A stretch of DNA of 64,000 nt from Datura wrightii (lineage: Eukaryota; Streptophyta; Magnoliopsida; Solanales; Solanaceae): assembly GCA_035772735.1 (NCBI GenBank), contig JASDFA010000018.1, positions 137,335,501-137,399,500 on the forward strand. The letters run 5' to 3'. A program made the translations under genes and the position numbers. Below, one piece after another: positions 45,381 to 57,370 of the stretch; positions within the stretch are counted from its first letter, which is position 1, and the number at the start of each line of letters is the position of its first letter. The notes beneath the pieces were generated by a model. It did not search any database and was not told the DNA's origin. It saw only the letters and a program-made list of their open reading frames with translations.

Positions 45381-45500
45381 AGCTATTCTTAACAACCACC
45401 TTAGTCATAATAATTTATGAGTTCGAGACATTAGTTAAGTATAGGTTAGTTTTCTCCTTGGTTTTCTTGAGAACAAGAAAATGCTTTATGTTGGGGGTAT
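45381..45500 (+). other. Foreign 3' end with polypurine tract
   Basis: A1-like sequence stops near 45380. The next 120 bases end in gttgggggtat (45490-45500) directly before a TG LTR start, the arrangement of a polypurine tract from another Ty3-type family. Confidence 0.65.
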
Positions 45501-45664
45501 TGATGTGTCGGGGTTTAGCGGCACATCTTTGCTTCTTTTTATAGCAGTTTGCATGTATTTTAGAGTAAAATTAAGTAGAAACTAAACTTATTATACTATG
45601 TTTTAGGATCCCAAGATATTGGAAGAAGAAAGGAGTTAAGGCTAGAAAATTGCTCAATAGACGA

Positions 45665-45945
45665 GGCAATAGACGGACCGTCTGCCTAAACGACAGTGCG
45701 TCCCATCTCAGCTGCAGATTCCAGAAACCCAAAAAAGGGTCATTAAAGTACAATGGAATGGATGGACCGTCTTCCAAGAGGATGGTTTGTCAATTGATTA
45801 CTTGATCAAAACTTGGAAGAATGGAATTTCTAAAGTGTGGAGTGAAGTAGAGGTTGTTTTCCTAAAGGACGGTCCTTCTCCAAAAGGACGACAGGCCAAT
45901 GGTAAGTTGCAAAAACGTAAAGGATGGTCCGTCCCTATACACCTG
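45665..45945 (+). promoter_or_regulatory. Palindrome island upstream of TATA, 45501 LTR
   Basis: Four 13-base words with single-base centres: agacggaccgtct at 45671-45683 (perfect), ggatggaccgtct at 45760-45772, aaggacggtcctt at 45865-45877 (perfect), ggatggtccgtcc at 45922-45934. The island ends about 50 bases before the TATA box. Confidence 0.7.
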
Positions 45946-45986
45946 GTACTCCTATGTTCAAATTTAATGGGATTTTTGGGGCATAT

Positions 45987-45994
45987 TATAAATA
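45987..45994 (+). promoter_or_regulatory. TATA box, 45501 LTR
   Basis: TATAAATA, same core as in the A family. Confidence 0.72.
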
Positions 45995-46837
45995 CATTTT
46001 TATTGTAATTTTTAGTAGTTTTATATTACTTAGTTCATAGCTAGTATAAAGAGTAGAACATAGCTAATTTTATCCCTAGCTTAAAGTAAATTGTAGATCT
46101 AGTTTTTGTAATTTAGATATTATCTAACAAGTGAATATTTCAATTTCTTTTGGTAAGAATGTTTCATTACTTTGCTTTTCTTCTTCTTCTAGCCATGGGT
46201 AACTAAGCCAAAATCTAGGGTTATAAACTCTAATGATCCCAATTTGTTAAATTTGAGATTAGGCTTATTAACTTTTGATTCCATTTTTCTTTGTAATTTG
46301 TGATTGATGATGAGAATCATCCAATCCTACTCATTACCCTTATGAGGCTTGAAAGAGCAAATTTGGGTTGGGATAGCATCAATCAACAATGACTCAAGGC
46401 ATAACCGTTGTTTAATGGGTTCTCCTAAACATAAGTTGAATTCAAAATTAGCATATAAGCAATTGGGTAGAAGGGAGTTTTCTTCAATTAGACAAAATTG
46501 ATGTAGATTGACACCTATGGTACTATTTAAAGATACCCATGGGTCGCCTAAGTAAATTTCTTGTATGTTCAGCCTTAGCCCTCTATCAATTTTTTAACAT
46601 ATGGTGATTTAAGGAGATCGACCCAGTAATGGGGTCATTTCCCTAGAATTATCTCTAAGTTTTTACAACCCTAGCTTAGCACAATCTATAGTTATAGTTA
46701 AATTCTATTACTCTCAATCCCAAATAGATTCTAATCTTTCAATACTTTGTTGTTTAGCACTAGATAGTTCGGGCTTCGAGTAGTCTCTATGGGATTCGAT
46801 CCCAACTCCTTGTTGACTTTTATATTTGCATCGATCA

Positions 46838-47238
46838 TTTACACTACCCTACATTGAGAGTGGATTTGAACGACGTCAGATGCTGTTCAAGAATAACCTT
46901 GAGAATGTGCAATAGGTTACGCTATGCCTGAGCCCTCACTCTCGACCTTGTCTTAATATCAAATAGTAACTCTAGAAGATGGTGTGATGACTCATCTCCT
47001 ACCTCAGCTGATTGCATCTTCACCATTTGTGAGAAAATTAGATAGTAAAGTTTAGAAACTCATGAAGTAACCAATTACGCATAATAAGGAATGAAGGAAT
47101 TGAATTTTTCCTAAAAAAGGTTGTAGCCTCTAAAAGATAGATATGGACGTCGTCATACTAATCTGCAACACTCTCCTAAACCAAAAATTCAAAGGTAATT
47201 ATGGATCCTACTCTAACCCATATGTAGGTAATCCAAGT
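46838..47238 (-). other. G: decayed 5' leader and gag start of a Tekay-like element
   Basis: 'ttttcctaaaaa..gttgtagcctc..agtatg..' follows the same order as the leaders of C (26930-27060) and B (33100-33235). No reading frame survives. Confidence 0.5.
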
Positions 47239-50190
47239 TTCACGCCCAAAAAATGTAGTAGAGCGCAACTGGCACTAAACTCCAAGTGAACGAGAAGCCA
47301 GCTATATAATGTTTGAACTATAACTCTTAGAATAGTAGGGCCACCTATCATAGTCAACAATAGAATATAAATGGACCGATCAGGTCTCAACAAATATAAC
47401 AAGGATAGTTGTCGACAAGCCATAATAGAAGCTGAAATAAACTGTGGAAGGCCAACCAGGTCACAAGCTGAACTGAAACTGAACAACTGCATGACTAGTC
47501 CATAAAATCATGTTAAAAAAGTAAACAATACTGAATGCAGGGGATAGGGCCCCAGCCAACCCATATGTACATCAAAACTCGGAATGACTAAATCAAACAC
47601 AGGGCTCCTGAAGGAAAGGAGCATACAAACTCTCCGGTGAACCTAGGCTCCTACTGTAATGGTCGATCCAAGTACTTATCTGTACCGCAGCATGTTGCAA
47701 GAGTCCCCAGGAGAAGGGACATAAATACAAATAATTCACTAGTTTGTAAGACTGCAAGTTGTATATAAAGTAATTCCAAAGATAAACATAACCAGAGAAG
47801 GGAATAGCAACAACCTGACATGGAACCTTTCAACATAAACAATGGCAAATAACAACTGAACATAACTCAAAAGATAGGGTAAAGAGAGATAATCTATAGC
47901 TTTATAACTTGCTACCCTATATGTAGACTCTGTGCATAAGTATAACATAACATACTCAAATGGAAACACTTCTCATACTTGGACCGGAGTTTATGAGAAT
48001 CGAATCAGTGGCTACCTAATAGTTGGACTAGAATTTAGGTATGGTTGCCTGATACATTGACCAGGACTTTAGGAGTTGCCTGATACTTAGACCAGGACTT
48101 TGTATGCCTGATCTGATACTTGGACCAGGATTTTGATACATAATCCTTAGCACAATCAGCCATCTGATACTCGAACTAGAGAGGGCATGCGATAAATAAA
48201 ATGCAAACCATTCAAATGAGCAAACTAATACTTAGACCAACAATTGAATAGCATAATATAACTAACTCAAATAATGGCTCAAACTCAGAGGACCAACTAA
48301 AGATAAGGCCCCAAGAACCTGATAGAAGGTGACCTAAAATATATTTTGACTTGGAAGCTTAAAATAAACATGAGACTCGAGGAACATGACACTGGACCTC
48401 ACTTATAGGTTCTTAGAACCAACTTTGGATACTTAGACCCAACTTTGGAATGCTTGAACTCCACTTGAACACTTGGATTAGATTTAGAAAGATTAGACTC
48501 AAGTTGAACTCAACCTGGAGTACTTAGGCTTAATCATAGATACTTAGCGTCAACGTTCGGTTAACTTAGAACTCGATAACCTTGTAACATGCCGATATCT
48601 TAAGGAATAGAATTTATGGAATCATTTTTAGGCCTTAAGTGCCTTAAAATATATACATATACAGGTAGTAGCCCATGATAAGGAATCTTCACATTAATAC
48701 CCTCGTTGATACTTACTAGGTTGACGTTATTTCCTAGCTTACGTTGTTCCCATTTGTCATCTTAGCTTCATTTTAAATTCCATATACCAGCCAGAACATA
48801 AACATGATCAACATAATACATATAATAATAGAAAATACCAGCTAACAATGTCAACGCTGAGGGGTATTCAACACGATGTAAAGCTACAACAACAATCAAC
48901 ACGATATTACACTTTTAATCCCTTTTTGTGCTAGACATAAATCCAACACATAGATGCAATTAAACATGGAAAAAAGGCCTAAATGTATCTTAAAATACTG
49001 CCTCACTACAAATAATAAGCTTGCTAGCTCATTCAATCTATAACATAAGAATCTTGGTTTAAAGAATGACGAACGAGGTGCCTTCCATACCTTTTTCCGA
49101 TAAGTTTTCTTTAGACGCTTCATTCCTTCATCAACCAGAAATTATCCCCTTCAATTAATTGAATTTAAAACAAAGTTACAAGAATGTTTCAAGCCAATAT
49201 ATCCATCAAAAACTTCATACCAACAGAAGCCACAACAACAATATACAAGGCAATATTTTAGCATAATACTACAACTTGTTCTACATACTTTTAAGAAAAG
49301 AATGGTAGTAACTTACCTAACCTCCTTTGTAACCAACTCCCATTAACATGGAGTATATTTCCAGTAATACACAGCTACAACAACCTTCATAAACGAAAAG
49401 TAACCATCAGCAAAATTGCACTAAAAATGGCAGCCAAACTTGGCGCCAAACTTCTAGTTTCAAGCTAGGATTCTTGCAAGTTTGAATACTAGAAACACTT
49501 ACCTTTTGCTGGGTTTTATTCTTCGTTGAAATAGGAGTATTTGACTTCAACTTGTTGTCCAAAAATGCAGCAACCTTGCTTTCCAAAATGCCGAAAAAAT
49601 ATTTCACAAACACACCCCCAACTTCTAGTCTTTTACTCATGAATTCAAGCAAGGTTAGTAGTAGAATTTTCACCTTTTTACTTGTAACTAATCCATACAA
49701 AAAAGGGAGCATATATTTAGCTTAGAACTGATTCAAAAACACAGAAACTTCACCACAACAACATTTCCCAAATGCAGCTATAAATCAACAATAACTTCAC
49801 CACAACATTGTCTTCACTTTCATGAACTTTTGCTTGAGTTTTGGTGGTGTTTCCTTGATGGATTCCTCTTGATTTCTTTGGCTTGGCTACTAGAAAAGAG
49901 AGAGTTTATTATAGGTAAGAACCTTAGTTCCGGGAAGTTTGGAAAATGAATCATAAGCCAAACATTAGATATATATCTAATTAGAGCAGTGGGTTCTTTT
50001 TAGCACAGCTGCCACATCATCACTTGTCAGTGCCCCCGTAAAAGGCCTAACCTTTTTACTCCAAATATCGATTGACGTACGATTTGATGTTATGAATAAT
50101 AGACTCAAATACCTTTAATTTCATAGGACCTAGGACTTCTAACTTATTATAGATTGAGAGATATGATTGTTTAAAATTGACTATTAGTTA
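47239..50190 (-). mobile_element. G: decayed Tekay-like LTR
   Basis: Starts near 'tttcacgcccaa' after 'ccaag', as in the other minus-strand elements. Shares ordered landmarks with C: 'ataggg/ccccagccaacc' (compare 'acaagcccccagctaact'), 'acttggaccaggat' repeats, and 'actccaaatatcgattgacg' near 50070 (compare 'actccaaactccgattgat' near 29225). Right end not defined. No gene inside. Confidence 0.55.
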
Positions 50191-52600
50191 TGAACACTAC
50201 ATACTCTTCGCTCTTCCCTTCGTACATGTTTCCCTCCTCACCTATGATCAATATACAACCCATACTTCCCTTACCATAGCATACAAATATCAAATAATCA
50301 TCAAAAAAAATTCTAGGATGCAACACGAACCTCTCAACAAAATGAATATGAATAAATATGCGGAAGTAGTAGAAATAGCGAAAATAACATCTTAAGTCGA
50401 GCTTTCATAAAAATCAATAAAAATGCTAAAATAATAAAAGTATTACCTGAGTCTTAATGTCACTAGTTCAACAACCTCTAAAGTTTTGATATAATTGTTT
50501 TCAACTACAAGACCCTCTAAAATAAATGAAAGACAAAATAATATAGATGGGAGAAGCCAGACACTGCTCCGAACACCATGTAGCTCACCAAAGCATCAAG
50601 AATATATAGCCTCTTATAGATAATAACCAAGGCCTTCTAGTACTAGGATCTGCATCAAATAATTTAGCAAGTGTAATGTGAGTATGGTAACACATGTACT
50701 CAGTATATATCATAACCAACTGAGCAAGAGGTAAACAACTATAGTATTACAAGTATGAAATGTATCTTAGCTAAATGATACACCTTAAGTCCAATAGTAT
50801 AGGGGAAAATAAGGGAAGGCAGTTGACTAAAATTATTCAATAAGTAAATGTGGTAACATCAACCAAGCAAAGATGACAAGAAAGCAAATGCAAGGCAAGT
50901 GCAGAATGATAATATACAATGTTATATAATAGATAATGATCCTATTATTATATGCCTAATCCGCAATGGAATGCTGTGAACTAGGAAATCACAAGGAATC
51001 GTAAAGTCCATATACCTTCCAGAACCATTTCCCTTTGGGCATCACATAGTAGTAAGTACTCGCAACCATTTCCCCTCGAGTTTCCAATCAAAATCAAGTA
51101 CTTGAAATTATTTTACTTCGGGTTTTATTACTCTATTATATTCATTGTATCAAAACTATGGTCTATAACAAATGAATATGAAAACACAATCATAATAATA
51201 TAGGAAGTTCATATACAACAAGAACGTGTATATCTATTTCCACACAATGCATTTAGGTTAATACCTTTCTCAACTAAGTAGATTTCTTTCATAATATTGC
51301 TCATAGGCCAACATCTTTCCCAATTAAGCAAATGCTTTAACATAGAGCCTGTAGGCTACTAAATACACAAGTTAAGGTATAACATGAGAAATAGAGAGAT
51401 GAAACCACAAGTAAGCAATTTATGTTATATAATGTCTATCAGATAGATCTCAACCTAAATTTCACATTAATAAGCCATTCTTCCTAGTTATCAAGTACAC
51501 CAATATGTCAAACCCATAACGCACTTACTACAACAAACCATAACTCAAATAGGGTCTAAGGAAGTAAGTCATAAACTACCTTAAAAAGTCGAGAAAATAA
51601 GCCATAAGCTCTAACAAAATTACCTTTCCTTTCCAAACAGCTTCTGAATGCTCTTAATCTATCAAAATTATACTCTATGTGAGTATATGAATCTATCGAT
51701 GTATATATTGCTATAATTTTTTTATTGAAAAATTGAGTCAAACTGTCAATCCCGAGCCCTTAAGGTCAAGTCTACAAATTGACTTCAAAATAGGTTTATC
51801 CATTAAGTAAGAAGATCATGCACTAAAAATCATCTCAATTTGAGCATGAATTGAAACTTAATTAGAGAAAATACTAATTTAAAAAGCATAGGGCAAAACC
51901 CCCTCAATTTTTAAAACTCAAACCCAGATTAAATCATGAAATAAGTAATAGATTAGCATGAAAATACCAATTATGGAGCTATATTCTTACTCCCATGAGG
52001 AAATTTCAAAGTCCCTTAAAAAATCTCCCACAATTGAGATCTCTAACTTCCAAAATCAAATATACAGTTTAAATTTAAAATGGGGATCTATAGTAATTGT
52101 CCCAGATTTCCTTACCAAAACAGAATTAGCCTCGCACAAGAAATATTGCCAAAGTGCAAAGTTGATCATAGAACTAGAACCCACTACCTCAGCCTAATTC
52201 TGTATGTGCGACACCTGATCGCACATGCTACAATGTAGAAGCAGGATAAACTCTGTAGAAGTGGAAACCCCACCTACCGCAGATGCGTAAAAGCGGACAC
52301 ACCTCCACATGCGCGAGATCATAGAAGGGAGCCTCATCCACACCTGCGACTCTGCATAAGATGGAGAAATCACATAGGCACGGTTGCACCAACATCAGCT
52401 AAACCAACAAAGATCAACTCTCAAGCAAACCTGGAATCAACCCTCGAAAGTCATTTGTAACCTCTCGAACACAAATAAAACGTGAAAATTTATTTAAAAA
52501 ATTACTCAATATCATCTTGACAAAATACTGGCCTTAGTCATATCTAAGCTTTAAGAAAATTAGAAATTAACTCATTTGTCCAGACCATTCTATCAATATC
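50191..52600 (-). mobile_element. H: decayed LTR-like sequence
   Basis: Text such as 'taacacatgtactcagtatatatcata' near 50690 and 'gaagtgg..gcggacacacctcc' words near 52200-52390 are typical of LTRs in this region. The word block includes tgcga...tcgca arms near 52207-52223. Boundaries and partner LTR are not visible. No gene recognised. Confidence 0.45.
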
Positions 52601-52807
52601 CAATTTTTGCTCTCCATTTTTCTATTAATTGCTTAACCTTTAATATTTTGAAAAATATTTAAAAAAGAATTTTAAAGTATGAAAATATTTTCTCAAGAGT
52701 ACATTGATGATTTTTCCATTTCATTTAACAAAATATTATATATGCTACAGTGTTTTTAAAAAAATAAATAAATAATATATATATTTATACACACAAACAC
52801 TAATTTA

Positions 52808-52841
<34 letters not shown>

Positions 52842-53129
52842 GATTTAACAATTTTTGAATAATTATGGTTATCATACTATGATTAACCAATTTTTGAAAA
52901 ATACTAACTTTACATGATTCAAATTACGAATCTTGATTCATTACTTAAATAAATAATTCATCTGAAATTTTATTTCAAGGATGCCCAATTTTAATGATAA
53001 ATTTGAATTTACAAAATAATTGATTTCTGTTTCAGAAATAAGATTATGTTTTTAAGAAAGTGACTACAATTAAAAAAAAAATTCATCTCATATTTAATTG
53101 CAAATATGGCAAAAAAAATAGAGAAAAAA
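52601..53129. other. AT-rich sequence, no gene seen
   Basis: Strongly AT-rich with homopolymer runs and an AT dinucleotide repeat at 52811-52838. Only short ORFs with low-complexity products. Confidence 0.6.
52811..52838. repeat. AT dinucleotide microsatellite
   Basis: About 14 uninterrupted AT units. Confidence 0.9.
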
Positions 53130-53799
53130 ATTTGCACTCTTCCCTCAATCATGTCACCATAATTTAGCCAATCCATCCGTGCCATGTAGGTAAGCACATG
53201 GATTGTGCTTCTGCTAAATCAATCTCAGCCCTTGAATAGTAATCTAACGACCCATATTTTACCTTCTTTAATATATGTATATACATATATATTATTTTTT
53301 TAAATTAATATCAATCGTTTGATCAAGAGATCAGATGGCCCAGATTCCACGACTCGCCTTGATGACCGAGACCCACGTCCCAGAAACCAGAAAGATTACT
53401 CATCCCTTTCACTTTCCCTATTTGTACTAGATACAAAACCTACACCATTTTTCTCTATTCTCTCTACCTCTTCCCCTTTCTCCCTATATCAGGAAAGCTC
53501 CATCGACAACCCCTAACTCTCTTGTCCTCCTATACAACATGTCGGTGAAGGTGGCAGTTGACCCACTAAAATTTGCAATTGCAAGAATCCCTCCTCCCTT
53601 CACATATTTTAAAGGTATAATTCTACCTAAAAATTACTATATAGAACACATCTCCAACACACCTTTCCCTCTATTTGTTGAAGATATGTGGGATAGGTGC
53701 AAGAGACCACCCAACGGCTTATTAAAGGGCTTATTAAAAGTTGAGTTTCTTTTACTCCTTATATGTTCTTCCGCCATTAATGGCTTCTGATTTCTTTAA
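53130..53799 (+). other. Possible 5' end of a low-copy host gene, truncated by LTR I
   Basis: 'caatctcagcccttgaatagtaatctaacgaccca' style text, TATA-like atatatgtatatac near 53270-53290, then a pyrimidine-rich leader (ctctctacctcttcccctttctccc region, 53456-53485) and an 83-codon ORF from ATG 53539 (MSVKVAVDPLKF). The product has no family I recognise; the ORF end is hydrophobic. The stretch stops where LTR I begins. It could equally be unrecognised transposon sequence. Confidence 0.3.
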
Positions 53800-56420
53800 T
53801 GTCATGACCCTAGAAGGATACATTGTGTAGGCACCTACATTGTCTTTAACTTCATAGGAGAACCCTTATTAAAACAACATGCAAAGGAAACTAAATGCTT
53901 ATTAACTCGCATATTACAAATTGTGTCTAATCTTTAAAGATAAACCCCCTTTTTTTGGGAACCATGACTTCTCTAAGATCTATTCTAGATAGGTACAAGA
54001 GCTCTATCAGAATACATGACAAGACAAAATGACACAGCTTTTCCACAAAGAAGAACACGGAAGCTGATGTTGAGTTCTCCACATAAATCATGAAACTTTA
54101 GACCTGCCACAACCTACACCCAAAAAGGTGTAGCAAGGTAGTATCAGTACAACACATATCTGATAGGAATCTTCGACCGACTAAGGTTAGTTCACATAAC
54201 AACATATAAATTAACATACAATTGACTTAATAAATAAAACAACTACTGCACTTATGCAATAATCCGTTAAGCTTATTAACTACCTCATCGTCTCTTATAA
54301 CTCGTCAATTTTTCATACAAGCACCCTACAACTCTAGACTTCATCTAACTTCTTATTCTACCTCCTTACCTCACTGCAGTGGGGATCTCTAGCCGCTATA
54401 GTGGTCTCGCTGCAATGGTAATTGGCCCGCTGCAACACCACCCTTCTTAAGAAGTACCCCTGTCTAGCTGATTCAGATCTCTTTTATTCCTCCATATAAC
54501 ATTATAGCACGTCTACCTCATTTACCATTTCACTATCATTAACAAAGTCCATTTCTCTTATTTATTGATCTATTTAATTAGTTACGGAATTTCCCGACCC
54601 TCCTTAAATTAGTACATTATTAATAAAGTTAAACCTGCGTTCTCTAGGTAATTCACTATCTTTTGTTAAACCCATCATGCTAGCTTCTATAACCTACAAA
54701 AACCACTTTAATCAAATATTCAGTCATAAGTACAAATTAAATAGCTCAAGAACACATAGGGAAAGCATCAAACCATACTGCTGGAGTCAATTCCTCCATG
54801 ATCAAATACATGTACATACATGTTTCTCCACATCATATCATGTCATATAGTACCATACATGTACTGTATCATCATGTATTGCATCCCAACCGCATCTCTC
54901 ACATCATACCTGAATCATTTTGGTATATCTTGTATCCCACTTGTATACCTATACCTCCTTGTCATTGCAGTCGTATGTATATCATACCATACTTGAAAGA
55001 TCTTTATCTCACAATCATACAATCAGTGATATGTCAGGAATATGCCTCAGTCACATTACTGTGCACACATGTTGGAAGGTCTTATGTTTGCTCTTCCAGT
55101 CATGACCCGCAGAGGACTCTATAAATCCATGTAATGTACATCTAGCCTTATGAGAACTTAATCATAACTATATGTGTACTCATGCCTATACACCCATCGA
55201 TATGATCATTTAGTCATACCTGTTGGCGTGCCCACTCATACCGCTTGCTCGGATGCTCACCTTAGGAACGAGCCACTCATATCGAAGCCCTTTCTCACGA
55301 CTTTATCATACAATTTACTCATCTAAGTTCTCATCTCAGCCCCATACCTCTCATTCACAATATGTCGATGATTTAACTCCCAATATTACATGCCACTTCA
55401 GTTACTCACTAGCATATCACAGACTTCTCTTATTAATTCAAGAGCCACACATCACTGTTCAAATAACAACAAATCACACACAACAAGAGTTGCACAACAT
55501 AAAGCATAGCACAACCCCATGCTCGAGGCTATTTCATAATCAGTTTATTATTACATTATTTATATCATAATTTTCATGATAAGGTACAAAATTGGTCTGC
55601 TCACGAGATTATGCTATGCTGTAGTGGTACTGTTTAGGCAGTACTTCGACCCATTCTTCCTCCCAGATTTCCACCAAATTTTTTCATCGCAATGTCTCAC
55701 CTATTATACATAAACTTCATTTATTCAAATGTATAACAACCCTACCTCCTTCCTCAAGCTATGACAATCGAATTGACATGACCAAACAAGCATAGGACAC
55801 AACGTAACGAAGAAAACTTACAAGACCCGTAGCTCTCTCTCTCCCATAATTCATGGGTCACGATTCAAGCCATATAATAATTATAACTCACCCCTCAATG
55901 TTCAATTCCCTCATTATATATTTATCAACGCTAATTGATTCAGTGTTAAAAATTCAAACAAGAAAAGAAAGGCTATATGTATCGCAAGCAACATTTGAGG
56001 ACCAATGCGCCTCCAATCTACCCGCTCCCCTATGCACACTTATCTAAGGTCGAGATACTTAGAAGTATAACCTACAAAATTTCATAACATGGGAATATCA
56101 TCGCACTTTTCCTATTTCCTTCACCCCAAATGCTTACTGATTATATCCATTCAATGGGAATTTACTTAAATTCTCCTCCTACTCATCAATAGCACATCAA
56201 ATATATTCACTTTTATGTTTCTCTAATAAAATTCTAAAACAATGGTAAGCCATAGCCTACGTTGGCCCCAAGCTATCATGAAGATCTTCCCAGTTGCATG
56301 TGTGCCTCCAATTCTAAGTTCATACCGAGAATCCTACCTACGGAGGGTGAAGTTTGCCTTCTCTAGCCTTATTGTTGCTCTTCTTGTCCCAAAATCCTGC
56401 TTCTTATTTTCTGGGAATTT

Positions 56421-56430
56421 TTATTTATCC
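56421..56430 (-). promoter_or_regulatory. TATA-like box, LTR I
   Basis: Minus strand ggataaataa, about 50 bases downstream of the word island. Confidence 0.5.
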
Positions 56431-56479
56431 CCTATAGTAGAATAGGTTTTTAAATCCTAATTGGCGCAAGATTAACGGT

Positions 56480-56585
56480 ATTCTGGTCCGCGTCACCTAC
56501 TGCAGCAAGGACACTACCGCTGCAACGATTTCTCTACTGCGAAAATTTGTCCCACTGTGGTGATCCCGTGGCTGGGGTCACCTGA
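56480..56585 (-). promoter_or_regulatory. Word island upstream of TATA, LTR I
   Basis: ctactgcagcaagg, accgctgcaacg, ccactgtgg and ctactgcg words. ccactgtgg at 56552-56560 is an odd palindrome (4+1+4). Related words (ccgctatagtgg, cgctgcaa) recur at 54375-54445 in the same LTR. Confidence 0.5.
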
Positions 56586-56698
56586 TTTCAACTAGGCCCA
56601 TATAATTTATTTTAGATGTCCCTCTATTCAAGAACATAACTTAGTCCTTTAAGAAATTTTAAATTCTTTCATATTTATGTCGTTGAGGTGCTATAACA

Positions 56699-57129
56699 AT
56701 CGGATGATTCATTACATCAGATACAAATTAAAAATCCATTCGTCCCCGAATGGACCTAAGATATAGACACGGGACATTTTAGTCACCCCATGTTGATCCT
56801 GACATCTGTCATAGTTCTAACACTTTTTATTCGGCACCTAGGTCTTATTGGTGGTTGTTTCTTGATCCTCGGACTGATCCCTGCAGGATCCCTTTTTATT
56901 ACCCACCATCCTTAAATTCTTTTAACATAGGCCTGATAATATTTTGTGGAATCATAAGCCTCCATTTGGGGTTGACCAAGACTCCAGCATCAAATTATGT
57001 AATTGCCCCTCCTTCAGGTCTTACGGCCACTTATTCCTAGCCCATGTTCTCTAGGTATCCTTGATTTGCTGAAATTCTGGGAGTGAGTGTTTTGAAAAGG
57101 TGCATGCCCCACAATGGAATTGGAACAGT
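56699..57129. other. Decayed retrotransposon sequence, no gene seen
   Basis: The first 70 bases resemble the 3' end of the interior of element I. The rest has only a 61-codon ORF with no recognisable product. Confidence 0.45.
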
Positions 57130-57275
57130 CACTATTTTAGCCGTCCGCTACAATGAGCTTATTTCACACTATAGCGGTTCCATGGCAGTGGATTCATCAT
57201 AGTAGTCTGCTTCTACTATTGCGGACTCACTATAGCGGACACTCAACAGCTGCAATGCTCCGTCCATGTAGTGGC
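57130..57275 (+). promoter_or_regulatory. Word island upstream of the J ORF
   Basis: ccgctacaatgagc, actatagcggttcc, ggcagtgg, tgcggactcactatagcgg words and reverse complements, close to those in LTR I. It sits about 100 bases before a tattattacag acceptor-like site (to 57360) and an ATG at 57371, the order also seen before ORF2 of A1 and A2. Confidence 0.5.
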
Positions 57276-57370
57276 TCCTTAAAGTTTTGTTTTTCTTTTT
57301 CTCAACCTTCTTCTTCCTCTAGTCATTCTATTCATTCATTGACACTTCTTATTATTACAGGTTCAACATT

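Larger units (their letters stand above)
45501..46837 (+). repeat. LTR of an unrelated family (TGATGTGTCGGGG type)
   Basis: 1337 bp, begins tgatgtgtcgggg, ends gcatcgatca, so TGAT/ATCA ends. It holds a palindrome island, a TATA box, and near the end the 'tgggattcgatcccaactcc' text typical of long Ty3 LTRs. No second copy is in the window, so the right end is less certain than the left. Confidence 0.7.
53800..56698 (-). repeat. I: LTR, probably a 3' LTR
   Basis: Begins tgtcatgaccc and ends gctataaca on the plus strand (2899 bp). It contains the 'ggtgtagcaaggtagtatcagtacaac' region and two groups of GC words. The sequence right after it (to about 56760) carries 'cattcgtccccgaatg', the usual text near the polypurine tract of minus-strand Ty3 elements, which suggests this is the 3' LTR. 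No second copy is in the window. Confidence 0.6.

Noticed and set aside
38757..46847. actac on both sides of the A2 chimera as a target duplication
   Set aside because: The right copy (46843-46847) lies five bases past the likely LTR end, and the left and right flanks do not join into one sequence. Treated as chance.
54798..55124. 108-codon ORF
   Set aside because: Low-complexity histidine/tyrosine/serine product inside LTR I; no domain and no promoter context.
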